Source of the DNA: Agrococcus sp. Marseille-Q4369
Lineage (GTDB): Bacteria; Actinomycetota; Actinomycetes; Actinomycetales; Microbacteriaceae
Assembly (NCBI RefSeq): GCF_018308945.1
Contig: NZ_CP070501.1
Location: 310,001-374,000, forward strand
DNA length: 64,000 bases
Reading direction: 5' to 3'
Both the position numbers and the translations under genes were made by a program. Below, one piece after another: positions 46,459 through 57,723 of this stretch; position 1 is the first letter of the stretch; every line of letters begins with the position of its first letter. The notes under the pieces were generated by a model. It was given only the letters and a program-made list of their open reading frames with translations, was not told the origin of the DNA and ran no database searches.

Positions 46459-46478
46459 ATATCTTGACGTCAAGATAT
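46459..46478. promoter_or_regulatory. 20-bp perfect palindrome upstream of acnA (probable operator)
   Basis: ATATCTTGAC followed directly by its reverse complement GTCAAGATAT, with further A/T symmetry outside. It begins 2 bp after the DUF3159 stop and 87 bp before the acnA ATG. A TAAGAT hexamer overlaps its left edge, and a TAGACT -10 candidate lies at 46515-46520. Its AT-rich content stands out in this GC-rich window. Confidence 0.65.
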
Positions 46479-46564
46479 TTTGCGTCCAGCCACCCGCGGT
46501 CGAGGGCGCAGGCATAGACTGCAGGCGCAGCCAGCGCAACCCGTGAGACCCAGAAGGAGTCACG

Positions 46565-49381
<2,817 letters not shown>

Positions 49382-49399
49382 TCGAGCCGCGACTCGTGG

Positions 49400-49430
49400 A
49401 AGGCCCCCAGCTCCGGCTGGGGGCCTTTCC
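49400..49430 (+). terminator. Rho-independent terminator of acnA
   Basis: AAGGCCCCCAGC (49400-49411), TCCG loop, GCTGGGGGCCTT (49416-49427), continuing into a short TTT run; a 12-bp perfect stem. Confidence 0.9.
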
Positions 49431-49442
49431 CATGTCGCTCGG

Positions 49443-49448
49443 TAGCAT
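49443..49448 (+). promoter_or_regulatory. -10 element (TAGCAT) of dxs
   Basis: TAGCAT, 9 nt, then ATG 49458. The intervening TGGGGGACT could serve weakly as a ribosome-binding site on a longer transcript. Confidence 0.5.
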
Positions 49449-49457
49449 TGGGGGACT

Positions 49458-51434
49458 ATGGCGCTCCTCGATCAGATCCACGGCCCGCGCGACCTCGACC
49501 GGCTCTCGCAGACCGAGCTGACCGAGCTGGCTGGAGAGATCCGCGCATTCCTGATCCGCGAGGTCGCGCGCACGGGCGGCCACCTCGGCCCCAACCTCGG
49601 CGTCGTCGAGCTCACGATGGCGATGCACCGCGTCTTCCACTCGCCGCGCGACGCGTTCGTGTTCGACACGGGCCACCAGTCCTACGTGCACAAGCTCCTC
49701 ACGGGCCGGCAGGACTTCTCCCGCCTGCGGCAGAAGGGCGGCCTCGCGGGCTACCCGCAGCGCGCCGAGAGCGAGCACGACATCGTCGAGTCGAGCCACG
49801 CATCCTCGTCCCTGTCGTGGGCCGAGGGCATCAGCCGGGCGTTCGACATCACGGGTCAGCACGACCGCTCGGTCGTCGCCGTCGTCGGCGACGGCGCGCT
49901 CACGGGCGGCATGACGTGGGAGGCGCTCAACAACATCTCCGACGACAACAGCCGCCGGCTCGTCATCGTCGTGAACGACAACGGCCGCTCATACGCGCCG
50001 ACGATCGGCGGCATGGCGCGCTTCCTCAACGGCGTGCGCACGCGCCGCTCGTACGCGAACCTCCGCACCTCAAGCGAGCGGGCCTTCGCGAAGCTCGGCC
50101 GTCCGGGTCGCGCCGTCTACCGCGGCGTCCGCGGCGCGACGCACGGCTTCCTCACGCGCTTCGTCAACAACGAGGCGCTCTACTCGAACCTCGACATCAA
50201 GTACCTCGGCCCGATCGACGGGCACGACCTCGAGGCGCTCGAGGAGGCGCTCACCCAGGCCCGCGACTTCGGCGCTCCCGTCATCGTGCACGTCATCACG
50301 CAGAAGGGGCAGGGCTTCGACCCGGCCATCCGCGACGAGGCGGACCAGTTCCACGCGGTCGGGCAGATCGACCCGGAGACGGGGGAGTCGCTCTCGAGCG
50401 CGGGCCGCCCGGCCTGGACCTCGGTCTTCGCCGAGGAGCTCGTCTCGCTCGCCAAGCAGGACGAGCGCATCGTCGGCATCACTGCCGCGATGCTGCGCCC
50501 GACGGGCCTCGACCGGCTCGCCGCCTACGATGCCTCGCGCGTGCTCGACGTCGGCATCGCCGAGCAGCACGCCGTCACGACTGCGGCGGGCCTCGCGTAC
50601 GGCGGCCTCCACCCGGTCGTGGCGATCTACGCGACCTTCGTCAACCGCGCGTTCGACCAGGTGCTCATGGACGTCGCGCTGCACAAGGCCGGCGTGACCT
50701 TCGTGCTCGACCGAGCCGGCGTCACGGGTCCGGACGGCCCGAGCCACCACGGGATGTGGGACCTCGCGCTGCTGCAGTTCGTGCCCGGCATCCGGCTCGC
50801 CGCGCCGCGCGACGCAGCGCGCCTGCAGGAGGAGCTGCGCGAGGCCGTCGCGGTCCAGGACGCGCCCACGGTCGTCCGCTACCCCAAGGGCTCGGTACCG
50901 AACGAGATCGAGGCGGTGCGCCGCACCGCCGACGGCGTCGACCTGCTGCTCGAGGCCCCGCACCGCGACGTGCTCATCATCGCGATCGGCTCGTTCGCGC
51001 ACCTCGCCATGGAGGTCGCGCAGCGCGTGCAGGCGCAGGGCATCGGCGTGACGGTCGTCGATCCGCGCTGGGTCGTTCCGGTCGCGCCGTCGATCGTCGA
51101 GCTCGCGCGCGACCACCGCATCGTCATCACCCTCGAAGACGGCGTGCGGGTCGGTGGCATCGGCACGCGCGTGCGCCAGGAGCTGCGGGCCGCGGGCGTC
51201 GACACGCCGGTCGACGAGCTCGGGCTCCCGGATGCGTTCATCGACCACGCGGAGCGCTCCGAGATCCTCGAGGAGGTCGGGCTCTCGGCGCAGACCATCG
51301 CGCGGAACGTCATCCAGCAAGTGCTCGGCACCGGGCGCGTGCCGGTCGCGCGGCCGCTGCCGGAGGACCGGCCGCTCGTCCTCGAGGCCGACGACGCGGC
51401 GAGCGCGCCGCACCCGGGCACCGTCGCGGACTGA
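49458..51434 (+). CDS. dxs: 1-Deoxy-D-xylulose-5-phosphate synthase
   Basis: First step of the MEP isoprenoid pathway: condenses pyruvate with glyceraldehyde-3-phosphate using thiamine diphosphate. It is 658 aa. The thiamine motif is VVGDGALTGGMTWEALNNIS...NDNGRSYAPT. The catalytic glutamate is in DVGIAEQHAVTTAAGLA. A transketolase pyrimidine domain (FVLDRAGVTGPDGPSHHGMWDL) and a C-terminal domain (TLEDGVRVGGIGTRV) follow. The C-terminus (last ~40 aa) is a Pro/Ala/Asp-rich extension. It starts right after the acnA terminator with its own -10. Confidence 0.97.
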   Translation: MALLDQIHGPRDLDRLSQTELTELAGEIRAFLIREVARTGGHLGPNLGVVELTMAMHRVFHSPRDAFVFDTGHQSYVHKLLTGRQDFSRLRQKGGLAGYPQRAESEHDIVESSHASSSLSWAEGISRAFDITGQHDRSVVAVVGDGALTGGMTWEALNNISDDNSRRLVIVVNDNGRSYAPTIGGMARFLNGVRTRRSYANLRTSSERAFAKLGRPGRAVYRGVRGATHGFLTRFVNNEALYSNLDIKYLGPIDGHDLEALEEALTQARDFGAPVIVHVITQKGQGFDPAIRDEADQFHAVGQIDPETGESLSSAGRPAWTSVFAEELVSLAKQDERIVGITAAMLRPTGLDRLAAYDASRVLDVGIAEQHAVTTAAGLAYGGLHPVVAIYATFVNRAFDQVLMDVALHKAGVTFVLDRAGVTGPDGPSHHGMWDLALLQFVPGIRLAAPRDAARLQEELREAVAVQDAPTVVRYPKGSVPNEIEAVRRTADGVDLLLEAPHRDVLIIAIGSFAHLAMEVAQRVQAQGIGVTVVDPRWVVPVAPSIVELARDHRIVITLEDGVRVGGIGTRVRQELRAAGVDTPVDELGLPDAFIDHAERSEILEEVGLSAQTIARNVIQQVLGTGRVPVARPLPEDRPLVLEADDAASAPHPGTVAD

Positions 51435-51479
51435 CGCTCTCCACAGGCGGGCCACCCCACCCTGACGGGGAGGTCTCGG

Positions 51480-51908
51480 ATGCGGTTCCCTGCCGCCATG
51501 GACGACCTCACGACCGATCGCCTGCTCGAGCTCGGCGACGTGCCCATCCTCGACGACGACGCGCTGCTCGAGCGCGCGACGACGCTCATCCAGCAGGGCT
51601 TCGTGCGCCGCATGTGGCTCCTGCTCCTCGACCACGAGCGGCGGCAGCTGCCGCTCCTGCCGCAGATCGAGGGCGCCCCCGTCTCGCCCGACGCCGAGAC
51701 GGTCGCGACGCTCACCGCGCTCCTGACGGGCGTCGCGGAGATCGCGGCGCACGTCGCGATCGTGCTCGAGCGGCCGGGCCAGGCTCGAGCCACGCCCGAC
51801 GACCTCGCCTGGACCGACGTGATCGTGCGCGCCGCCGCCCGCACACCGCGCGTGCAGCTGCTCGGCGTGCTCGTCGCGCACGGGCGCGGCGTCGACGCGC
51901 TCTGGTGA
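51480..51908 (+). CDS. Hypothetical protein
   Basis: A 142-aa, mainly helical protein: MRFPAAMDDLTTDRLLELGD, then a segment LIQQGFVRRMWLLLLDHERRQLPLLPQIEG, and a hydrophobic middle helix (TLTALLTGVAEIAAHVAIVLERPG). No cysteine, signal peptide or catalytic motif is visible. ATG 51480 follows GGGGAGG at a 7-nt spacing; an internal ATG at 51498 is possible. The pattern of short 'LLLLD..R.QLPL.P..' proteins beside nnrD or dxs appears in other Microbacteriaceae, from memory, with unknown role. Confidence 0.6.
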   Translation: MRFPAAMDDLTTDRLLELGDVPILDDDALLERATTLIQQGFVRRMWLLLLDHERRQLPLLPQIEGAPVSPDAETVATLTALLTGVAEIAAHVAIVLERPGQARATPDDLAWTDVIVRAAARTPRVQLLGVLVAHGRGVDALW

Positions 51909-51953
51909 GCGCCCGCGGCGACCGGCACCGGCGGCTCGGGAGGCAGCGCGCCG

Positions 51954-51959
51954 TAGGGT
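51954..51959 (+). promoter_or_regulatory. -10 element (TAGGGT), leaderless start of nnrD
   Basis: TAGGGT, 6 nt (GGCGGC without symmetry), then ATG 51966. Confidence 0.5.
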
Positions 51960-51965
51960 GGCGGC

Positions 51966-52766
51966 ATGGAGTGGCTGCGTGCGCCGGGTGCCGACGACGA
52001 CAAGCGCTCGATGGGCGTGCTCGGGGTCATCACCGGCTCCGAGCGCTACCCGGGCGCGGCGGTGCTCGGGGTCGAGGCAGCGTGGCGCACGGGCATCGGC
52101 ATGGTGCGGCTGTGGGCGCCGCGCCGCGTGCAGGACCTCGTGCTCGCGAGGCGACCCGAGACCGTCTGCCACGCCCTCGACGAGCCGGCGGACGGCGTCG
52201 ACGCATGGCTGCTCGGCTCGGGCCAGGACGCGCGGGAGCGCGACCCGCGGCTCCGCTCGCTGCTGCTCGAGGCGCTGCGCTCGAGCGTTCCGTGCGTCGT
52301 CGACGCGGGTGCGCTCGACCTCGTGCCGGGGCACGCGGGGCCGGCGGTCGTCACGCCGCACGGCCGCGAGCTCGAGCGCATCCTCGAGCAGCTCGGCGTG
52401 CGGGTCGACGAGGACGAGCGGATGCGCGCGGCGGCCGCGGCCGCGGCGCTCGACGCCGTCGTGGTCGCGAAGGGCGCCGCGACGCACGTGGTCGAGCCGA
52501 GCGGCGCGACGGCGACCGTCGAGGCGGCGACGCACCGCCTCGCGACCGCCGGCACGGGCGACGTGCTGGCCGGCATGCTCGGCGCGATCGTCTCGGTGAA
52601 CGCCGAGGCGGCCCGCGGGGCCCAGGCGCTCGCGTCGATCGCCGCGCTGGCGGTCGCGCTGCACGGTGCGGCGGCCGCGGCAGCGGCCGTCGGCGGGCGC
52701 CCCATCACGGCGCTCGACGTGGCGGAGCACGTGCCAGCGGCTGTCGCCGCGCGCATGGCTCGCTGA
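51966..52766 (+). CDS. nnrD: ADP-dependent NAD(P)H-hydrate dehydratase
   Basis: Repairs hydrated NAD(P)H with ADP as phosphate donor. It is a 266-aa ribokinase-like (CARKD) fold protein. VLGVITGSERYPGAAVLGVEAAWRTGIGMV is the N-terminal signature, PAVVTPHGRELERIL the substrate segment, and RLATAGTGDVLAGMLGAIVS the nucleotide/catalytic Asp site. No epimerase (NnrE/YjeF-N) domain is fused, so that partner is elsewhere. The -10 hexamer 6 nt upstream supports ATG 51966. Confidence 0.93.
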   Translation: MEWLRAPGADDDKRSMGVLGVITGSERYPGAAVLGVEAAWRTGIGMVRLWAPRRVQDLVLARRPETVCHALDEPADGVDAWLLGSGQDARERDPRLRSLLLEALRSSVPCVVDAGALDLVPGHAGPAVVTPHGRELERILEQLGVRVDEDERMRAAAAAAALDAVVVAKGAATHVVEPSGATATVEAATHRLATAGTGDVLAGMLGAIVSVNAEAARGAQALASIAALAVALHGAAAAAAAVGGRPITALDVAEHVPAAVAARMAR

Positions 52767-52776
52767 CGCGCGAGCG

Positions 52777-54282
52777 TCAGGGGAGGTGCCGCAGGAAGCC
52801 CGTCTGCACGAGCTCGCGCACGCGCGGCAGCACGTCGGCGGCGAGCACGGGCTCGTCGACCTCGAGCAGCCCGGCGATCGCCGCGAGCAGGGTGCCGATG
52901 GGCAGGTCCCCGTCGCTCGCGCCCACGAGCGCGGCGAGCGCGGTGTCGACCGAGAGCGAGCGGCCGAGCCCGCCGCCCTGGCGCAGCTCGATGACGTTCG
53001 GGCCGCCGGCGCCGGGCAGCTGATGCCGTGCCTCGGTGACGTCGGGCGACGCGACGAGCACCGTCTCGCGAAGCGCATCGTCGTCGACGGTCGCGAGCCA
53101 TGCGGCGTCGTCGAGCGCGGCGCGGAGGTGCGCGCCGGCGTGCTCGAGCGCCACCGCCTGCGAGACGCGCTCGAGGCGGCGGAGCGGTGCGCGGCCGGCG
53201 GCCGGGCGAGCCGCGATCCAACCCATGCCGATCGCGGTCACGCCCCGCGCCTCGAAGTCGTCGAGCCACGCGCCCGCGAGGCGCGGGAAGTCGTCGTCGC
53301 GCGGCAGCGTGCCGCCGTCCCGCAGCCACAGCTCGGCATACCGCACGGGATCGAGCGACTCGCGCTCGATCGCCCACACGTCGAGCCCGTCGCCCGCCCA
53401 CGCACCGGCGCGGTCGAGGCCCTCGGCGCCACCGACCGACTCCCAGTTGCCGAGCAGCCGGGCCTCGCCGGCGGCCGTCACGTGGTCGGCGAGGCCTGCG
53501 ACGACCTCGGCCATGAGCGCGTCGCCCGTCCGCCCGCCGTCGCGGTACTCGAACGCCGGCACGCCAGGCTCGCGCGGCGTGATGACGAACGGCGGGTTCG
53601 AGGCGATGAGGTCGAATCGCTCGCCCGCGACGGGCTCGAAGAGCGAGCCGAGCCGCGTCTCGATGCCGTCGACGCCGTTGAGCCGCGCGTTGAGCTCGGC
53701 GAAGCCCAGGGCGCGCTCGGAGACATCGGTCGCGATGACCCGGTCGGCGAAGCGCCGCAGGTGCAGGGCGATGACGCCGCAGCCCGTGCCGAGGTCAAGC
53801 GCGACGTCGACGGGAGCGTCTGTCGGCGGCAGCAGCGACGCGAGCGTCCGCGCGGCGCCGCCGACGCCGAGCACGTGGTCTGATCGAAGCGGCGCGATGC
53901 CCGCGAGCTCGTCCAGGTCGCTCGCGATCCACCACTCGCCCTCGCCGAGCGCGTCGCGGTAGGCGTGCGGCCGGATCGCGACGAGGGGACGGGCCGTGTC
54001 GCCGGCGAGGGCGATGAGGCCGAGCGCGACCGCGCCGTCGAGACCGAGCGAGGGGAGCGCATCCGTCAGCTCGTCGGTCGGCACCGGGTCGCCGAGCACG
54101 AGCGCTCGCAGCAGGGTCGAGCGGGCACCGGGGGAGCGCAGCGCCGCTCGGCGGGCGGGCGCCGCGACCGCGCGACCGAGCGCGGCTTCGGCATCGGCGC
54201 CCACGAGCGCACGGATGCCCTCGCCCGTGAGGCTCGCTGTCGCGAGGTCACGGGCGAGGGCATCGATGTGCGCGGGGTGCAT
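52777..54282 (-). CDS. SAM-dependent methyltransferase (HemK/RsmC-like, actinobacterial two-domain type)
   Basis: A 501-aa protein. An N-terminal helical domain (about 1-150) precedes a class I methyltransferase domain with VALDLGTGCGVIALHLRRFAD (AdoMet motif I). It has the catalytic ASNPPFVITPRE motif, typical of N-methyltransferases acting on glutamine amides or nucleobases. A C-terminal region of about 200 aa has no known motif. The substrate is not established. ATG 54282 begins MHPAHIDALARDLATASL. Convergent with nnrD, stops about 10 bp apart. Confidence 0.85.
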   Translation of the reverse strand: MHPAHIDALARDLATASLTGEGIRALVGADAEAALGRAVAAPARRAALRSPGARSTLLRALVLGDPVPTDELTDALPSLGLDGAVALGLIALAGDTARPLVAIRPHAYRDALGEGEWWIASDLDELAGIAPLRSDHVLGVGGAARTLASLLPPTDAPVDVALDLGTGCGVIALHLRRFADRVIATDVSERALGFAELNARLNGVDGIETRLGSLFEPVAGERFDLIASNPPFVITPREPGVPAFEYRDGGRTGDALMAEVVAGLADHVTAAGEARLLGNWESVGGAEGLDRAGAWAGDGLDVWAIERESLDPVRYAELWLRDGGTLPRDDDFPRLAGAWLDDFEARGVTAIGMGWIAARPAAGRAPLRRLERVSQAVALEHAGAHLRAALDDAAWLATVDDDALRETVLVASPDVTEARHQLPGAGGPNVIELRQGGGLGRSLSVDTALAALVGASDGDLPIGTLLAAIAGLLEVDEPVLAADVLPRVRELVQTGFLRHLP

Positions 54283-54304
54283 CCCGCCAGTCTGCCGGAC
54301 GGCG

Positions 54305-56446
54305 TCAGGCCTTGACGCCCTCGATCCGCGGTTCGTGGAACGTGCCGCCGAAGACGCGCTCGGATGCGCCGACGCGGTCGAGGTAGGGCGTGATGCCGCC
54401 CATCTGGAACGGCCAGCCCGCGCCGAGGATCATGCAGAGGTCGATGTCCTCGGCCGCCTCGACGACGTGATCGTCGAGCATGCGCTTGATCTCGTCGGCG
54501 AGGCCGTCCTCGATGCGCAGCCGCAGCTCATCGACCGAGAGCGGCACGGCGCCCTTCGGCGTGTGCTTCGCGACGATCTTCCGCGCGCGCTTGTCGATGC
54601 CCTTCGGCTCGCCCTTCGAGTCCCTCTCGAGCAGGACGCCCTGCTCGGCGAGCTCGTGGAGCGCCTTCGACTCGAAGAACCGGTCGGGGAAGGCGCCGTG
54701 GTGCGTGTCGAGCACGTGGGCGCCGACCTTGAGGCCGACGAGGTCGAGGAGCACGAACGGGTCCATCGGGAAGCCGAACGCCTGCTGCGCCTCGACGACC
54801 GACTCGAACGGCGTGCCCTGCTCGACCGCGTGCATCGCCTCGCCGAGCAGCTTCGCGAGCACGCGGTTGACGACGAAGCCCGGGGTGTCGCGCGTGATGA
54901 CGGCGTTCTTCTTCAGGTCCTTCGCGACGCGCATGGCGGTCGCGAGCGTCGCGTCGTCGGTCTGCGGGGTCTTCACGACCTCGATGAGCGGCATGACGGC
55001 GACGGGGTTGAAGAAGTGGAAGCCGACGAGGCGCTCCGGGTGCGCGAGCTTCGCCCCGATCTGCTCGACCGAGAGGCTCGACGTGTTCGTCGCGATGACG
55101 GCCGTCTCGGACAGGTGCGGCTCGACCTCGGCGAAGACCTGCTGCTTGACGCTCAGCTCCTCGAACACGGCCTCGATGACCCAGTCGCAGTCCGCGAAGT
55201 CGGCCTTGTCGACCGTGCCGCTCACGAGCGCGCGGAGGCGCTGCTGCTCGTCGCTCGAGATGCGGCCCTTGTCGGCGAGCTTGTCGATCTCGCCGCGGAT
55301 GCCCTCGAGCGCCTGGTCGACGCGCGACTGGTCGAGGTCGGTGATGACGACGGGCACCTGCAGCCGGCGCACGAAGAGCAGCGCGAACTGGCTCGCCATG
55401 AGGCCGGCGCCGATGATGCCGACCTTCGACACCTTCTTCGCGAGCTCCTTGTCGGGCGCACCCGCGGGACGCTTCGCGCGCTTCTGCACGAGGTTGAACG
55501 CGTACATCGACGCGACGAACTGATCGCCGGCGGCGAGGTCGGTGATCGCCTCGTCCTCGGCCGCGAAGCCCGCCTTGCGGTCGTTCTTGCGGGCGAGCTC
55601 GAGCAGCTCGAGCGCGCGGTACGGCGCCGCGGGCACCGTGCCGATGCGCTTCTGGAGCGACTCGCGAGCGATCCTGAGCGCGACCGGCCACTTGACGGTG
55701 CGCTCGATCGTGCCGGGCACGTGGCGTCGCTCGACCTTCTTGCCGCCGAGGACCTCGTCCGCCCAGCGCAGCGACGACTCGAGGAACGTCGCGGGCCCGA
55801 ACATCGCGTCGGCGATGCCGAGCTCGAACGCCTCGGCGGGCTTCAGCATGCGGTTCTGCTTGAGCGGGTTCTCGATCACGACCTTGAGGGCGCTCTCGAT
55901 GCCGATGAGGTTCGGGAGGATCGTGGCGCCGCCCCAACCGGGGATGAGGCCGAGGAAGACCTCCGGCAGCGCCACGGCGGGCGCCGCCGCGTTGATCGTG
56001 CGGTAGTCGGCGTTGAGGCCGATCTCGAGCCCGCCGCCGAGCGCGAGGCCGTTGATGAACACGAACGTCGGCACCGGCGCCTCGTGGAGGAGACCGAGCA
56101 CGCGGTGGCCGAGGCGCGGCAGCTCAGCCGCCGTCGCGCGGTCGGGGATGTCGGCGACGTTCGAGAGATCGACGCCCGCCGCGAGGAAGTAGGGCTTCCC
56201 CGTCACGGCGATCGCGGCGATCTCACCGGCCGCGCCGCGGGCGCGCTGCGCCTCGAGCACGTCACCGAGCTCGAAGAGCGTCTCGGGGCCGAGCGTCGAC
56301 GGCCGGGTGTGGTCGCGCCCGTTGTCGAGCGTCACGAGCGCGAGCGTGCGGCCGGAGGCGAGGCGGACGTCGCGCACGTGGCTGTGCGTGACGACCTCGT
56401 CGAACGCCGAGGCTGCGAGGCGGGGGAACTCGTCGCGGATCGCCAT
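54305..56446 (-). CDS. fadB: Fatty-acid oxidation trifunctional-type protein (enoyl-CoA hydratase / 3-hydroxyacyl-CoA dehydrogenase)
   Basis: A 713-aa bifunctional beta-oxidation enzyme. The N-terminal crotonase domain (about 1-300) contains GKPYFLAAGVDLSNVADI, INGLALGGGLEIGLNADYR and ALPEVFLGLIPGWGGATILP. A 3-hydroxyacyl-CoA dehydrogenase follows from about 338 (KVGIIGAGLMASQFALLF, ADCDWVIEAVFEE, GFHFFNPVAVMPLIEVV, ITRDTPGFVVNRVL), with its C-terminal helical dimerisation domain. The ATG overlaps the thiolase stop (TGATG), so fadA and fadB are coupled and likely form one complex. Confidence 0.94.
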   Translation of the reverse strand: MAIRDEFPRLAASAFDEVVTHSHVRDVRLASGRTLALVTLDNGRDHTRPSTLGPETLFELGDVLEAQRARGAAGEIAAIAVTGKPYFLAAGVDLSNVADIPDRATAAELPRLGHRVLGLLHEAPVPTFVFINGLALGGGLEIGLNADYRTINAAAPAVALPEVFLGLIPGWGGATILPNLIGIESALKVVIENPLKQNRMLKPAEAFELGIADAMFGPATFLESSLRWADEVLGGKKVERRHVPGTIERTVKWPVALRIARESLQKRIGTVPAAPYRALELLELARKNDRKAGFAAEDEAITDLAAGDQFVASMYAFNLVQKRAKRPAGAPDKELAKKVSKVGIIGAGLMASQFALLFVRRLQVPVVITDLDQSRVDQALEGIRGEIDKLADKGRISSDEQQRLRALVSGTVDKADFADCDWVIEAVFEELSVKQQVFAEVEPHLSETAVIATNTSSLSVEQIGAKLAHPERLVGFHFFNPVAVMPLIEVVKTPQTDDATLATAMRVAKDLKKNAVITRDTPGFVVNRVLAKLLGEAMHAVEQGTPFESVVEAQQAFGFPMDPFVLLDLVGLKVGAHVLDTHHGAFPDRFFESKALHELAEQGVLLERDSKGEPKGIDKRARKIVAKHTPKGAVPLSVDELRLRIEDGLADEIKRMLDDHVVEAAEDIDLCMILGAGWPFQMGGITPYLDRVGASERVFGGTFHEPRIEGVKA

Positions 56447-57648
56447 CAGTTGCCCTTCCCGTAGCGCTTGTGGTGCGGGTTCTCCCAGATGACGGTGCCG
56501 CCCTGGCCGAGGCCGACGCACATCGCGGTGACGCCGTAGCGCACGTCGGGGCGCTGCTCGAACTGGCGCGCGAGCTGCAGCATGAGGCGCACGCCCGAGG
56601 AGGCGAGCGGGTGGCCGATCGCGATCGCGCCGCCCCACGGGTTGACGCGCGGGTCGTCGTCGGCGATGCCGAAGTGATCGGTGAACGCGAGCACCTGCAC
56701 GGCGAACGCCTCGTTGAGCTCGAACAGGCCGATGTCGTCGATCGACAGGCCCGCCTTGCGGAGCGCCTTCTCGGTCGACGGCACCGGGCCGATGCCCATG
56801 ATGTCGGGGTCGACGCCGGCGAAGGCGAACGAGACCATCCGCATCTTCGTCGAGAGGCCGAGCTCCTTCGCGGCAGCGGCCGAGGCGACGATCGACATCG
56901 TCGCGCCGTCGTTCAGGCCGGATGCGTTCCCGGCGGTCACGCGGCCGTGGTCGCGGAACGGCGTCTTCAGTGCCGCGAGGCCCTCCATGGTCGTCTCGGG
57001 TCGCGGCGCCTCATCGGCGGTCGCGAGACCCCAGCCCGAGGGCGTCTGCGTCGCGACGGGGACGAGGTCGGGCGTGATGTGCCCCGCGGCGAGCGCGGCG
57101 GCGTACTTCTGCTGCGACGCCATCGCGTAGCGGTCCGAGCGCTCCTTCGTCAGGTGCGGGTAGCGGTCGTGGATGCGCTCGGCGGTCTTGCCCATGTTGA
57201 GCGCGTCCATCGAGACGAGCTTCTCCGAGACGAAGCGCGGGTTCGGGTCGGCGTCGAGGCCCATCGGGTGGTGTCCCATGTGCTCGACGCCGCCGGCGAT
57301 CGCGACGTCGTAGGCGCCGAAGGCGATGCCGCCCGCGACGGTCGTGACGGCGGTCATCGCTCCGGCGCACATGCGGTCGAGCGCGTACCCGGGCACGGTG
57401 ACGGGGAGGCCCGCGAGCATGCCGACGGTGCGACCGAGCGTGAGGCCCTGGTCGCCGGTCTGGGTCGTCGCGGCGATCGCCACGTCGTCGACCCGGTCGA
57501 GCGGCAGGCTCGGGTTGCGCTCGAGGAGTCCCGTGAGCGCCTTCACCGCGAGATCATCCGCTCGGGTCTGCCAGTACATGCCCTTCTCGCCCGCGCGCCC
57601 GAATGGGGTGCGGACGCCGTCCACGAACACGACGTCGTCGTTGGCCAC
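56446..57648 (-). CDS. fadA: Acetyl-CoA acyltransferase (thiolase)
   Basis: Thiolytic cleavage of 3-ketoacyl-CoA, the last step of beta-oxidation. The 400 aa contain the acyl-enzyme Cys94 in ALDRMCAGAMTAV, His346 in AIGHPLASSGVRL and the proton-transfer Cys377 in AMCVGLGQGGTVIWE. GTG 57648 (VANDDVVFVDGVRTPFGRAG) is chosen because CAGGAGG lies 4-10 nt upstream. A longer ATG start would cover this ribosome-binding site. Coupled to fadB by a TGATG overlap. Confidence 0.95.
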   Translation of the reverse strand: MANDDVVFVDGVRTPFGRAGEKGMYWQTRADDLAVKALTGLLERNPSLPLDRVDDVAIAATTQTGDQGLTLGRTVGMLAGLPVTVPGYALDRMCAGAMTAVTTVAGGIAFGAYDVAIAGGVEHMGHHPMGLDADPNPRFVSEKLVSMDALNMGKTAERIHDRYPHLTKERSDRYAMASQQKYAAALAAGHITPDLVPVATQTPSGWGLATADEAPRPETTMEGLAALKTPFRDHGRVTAGNASGLNDGATMSIVASAAAAKELGLSTKMRMVSFAFAGVDPDIMGIGPVPSTEKALRKAGLSIDDIGLFELNEAFAVQVLAFTDHFGIADDDPRVNPWGGAIAIGHPLASSGVRLMLQLARQFEQRPDVRYGVTAMCVGLGQGGTVIWENPHHKRYGKGN

Positions 57649-57723
57649 TGTGCCTCCTGGTTGGGTGGTTGCGGCTTCAGTGTAGGAAGCCGACACCCGT
57701 GGCCGGTCGGCGGTTGCCGCTTC

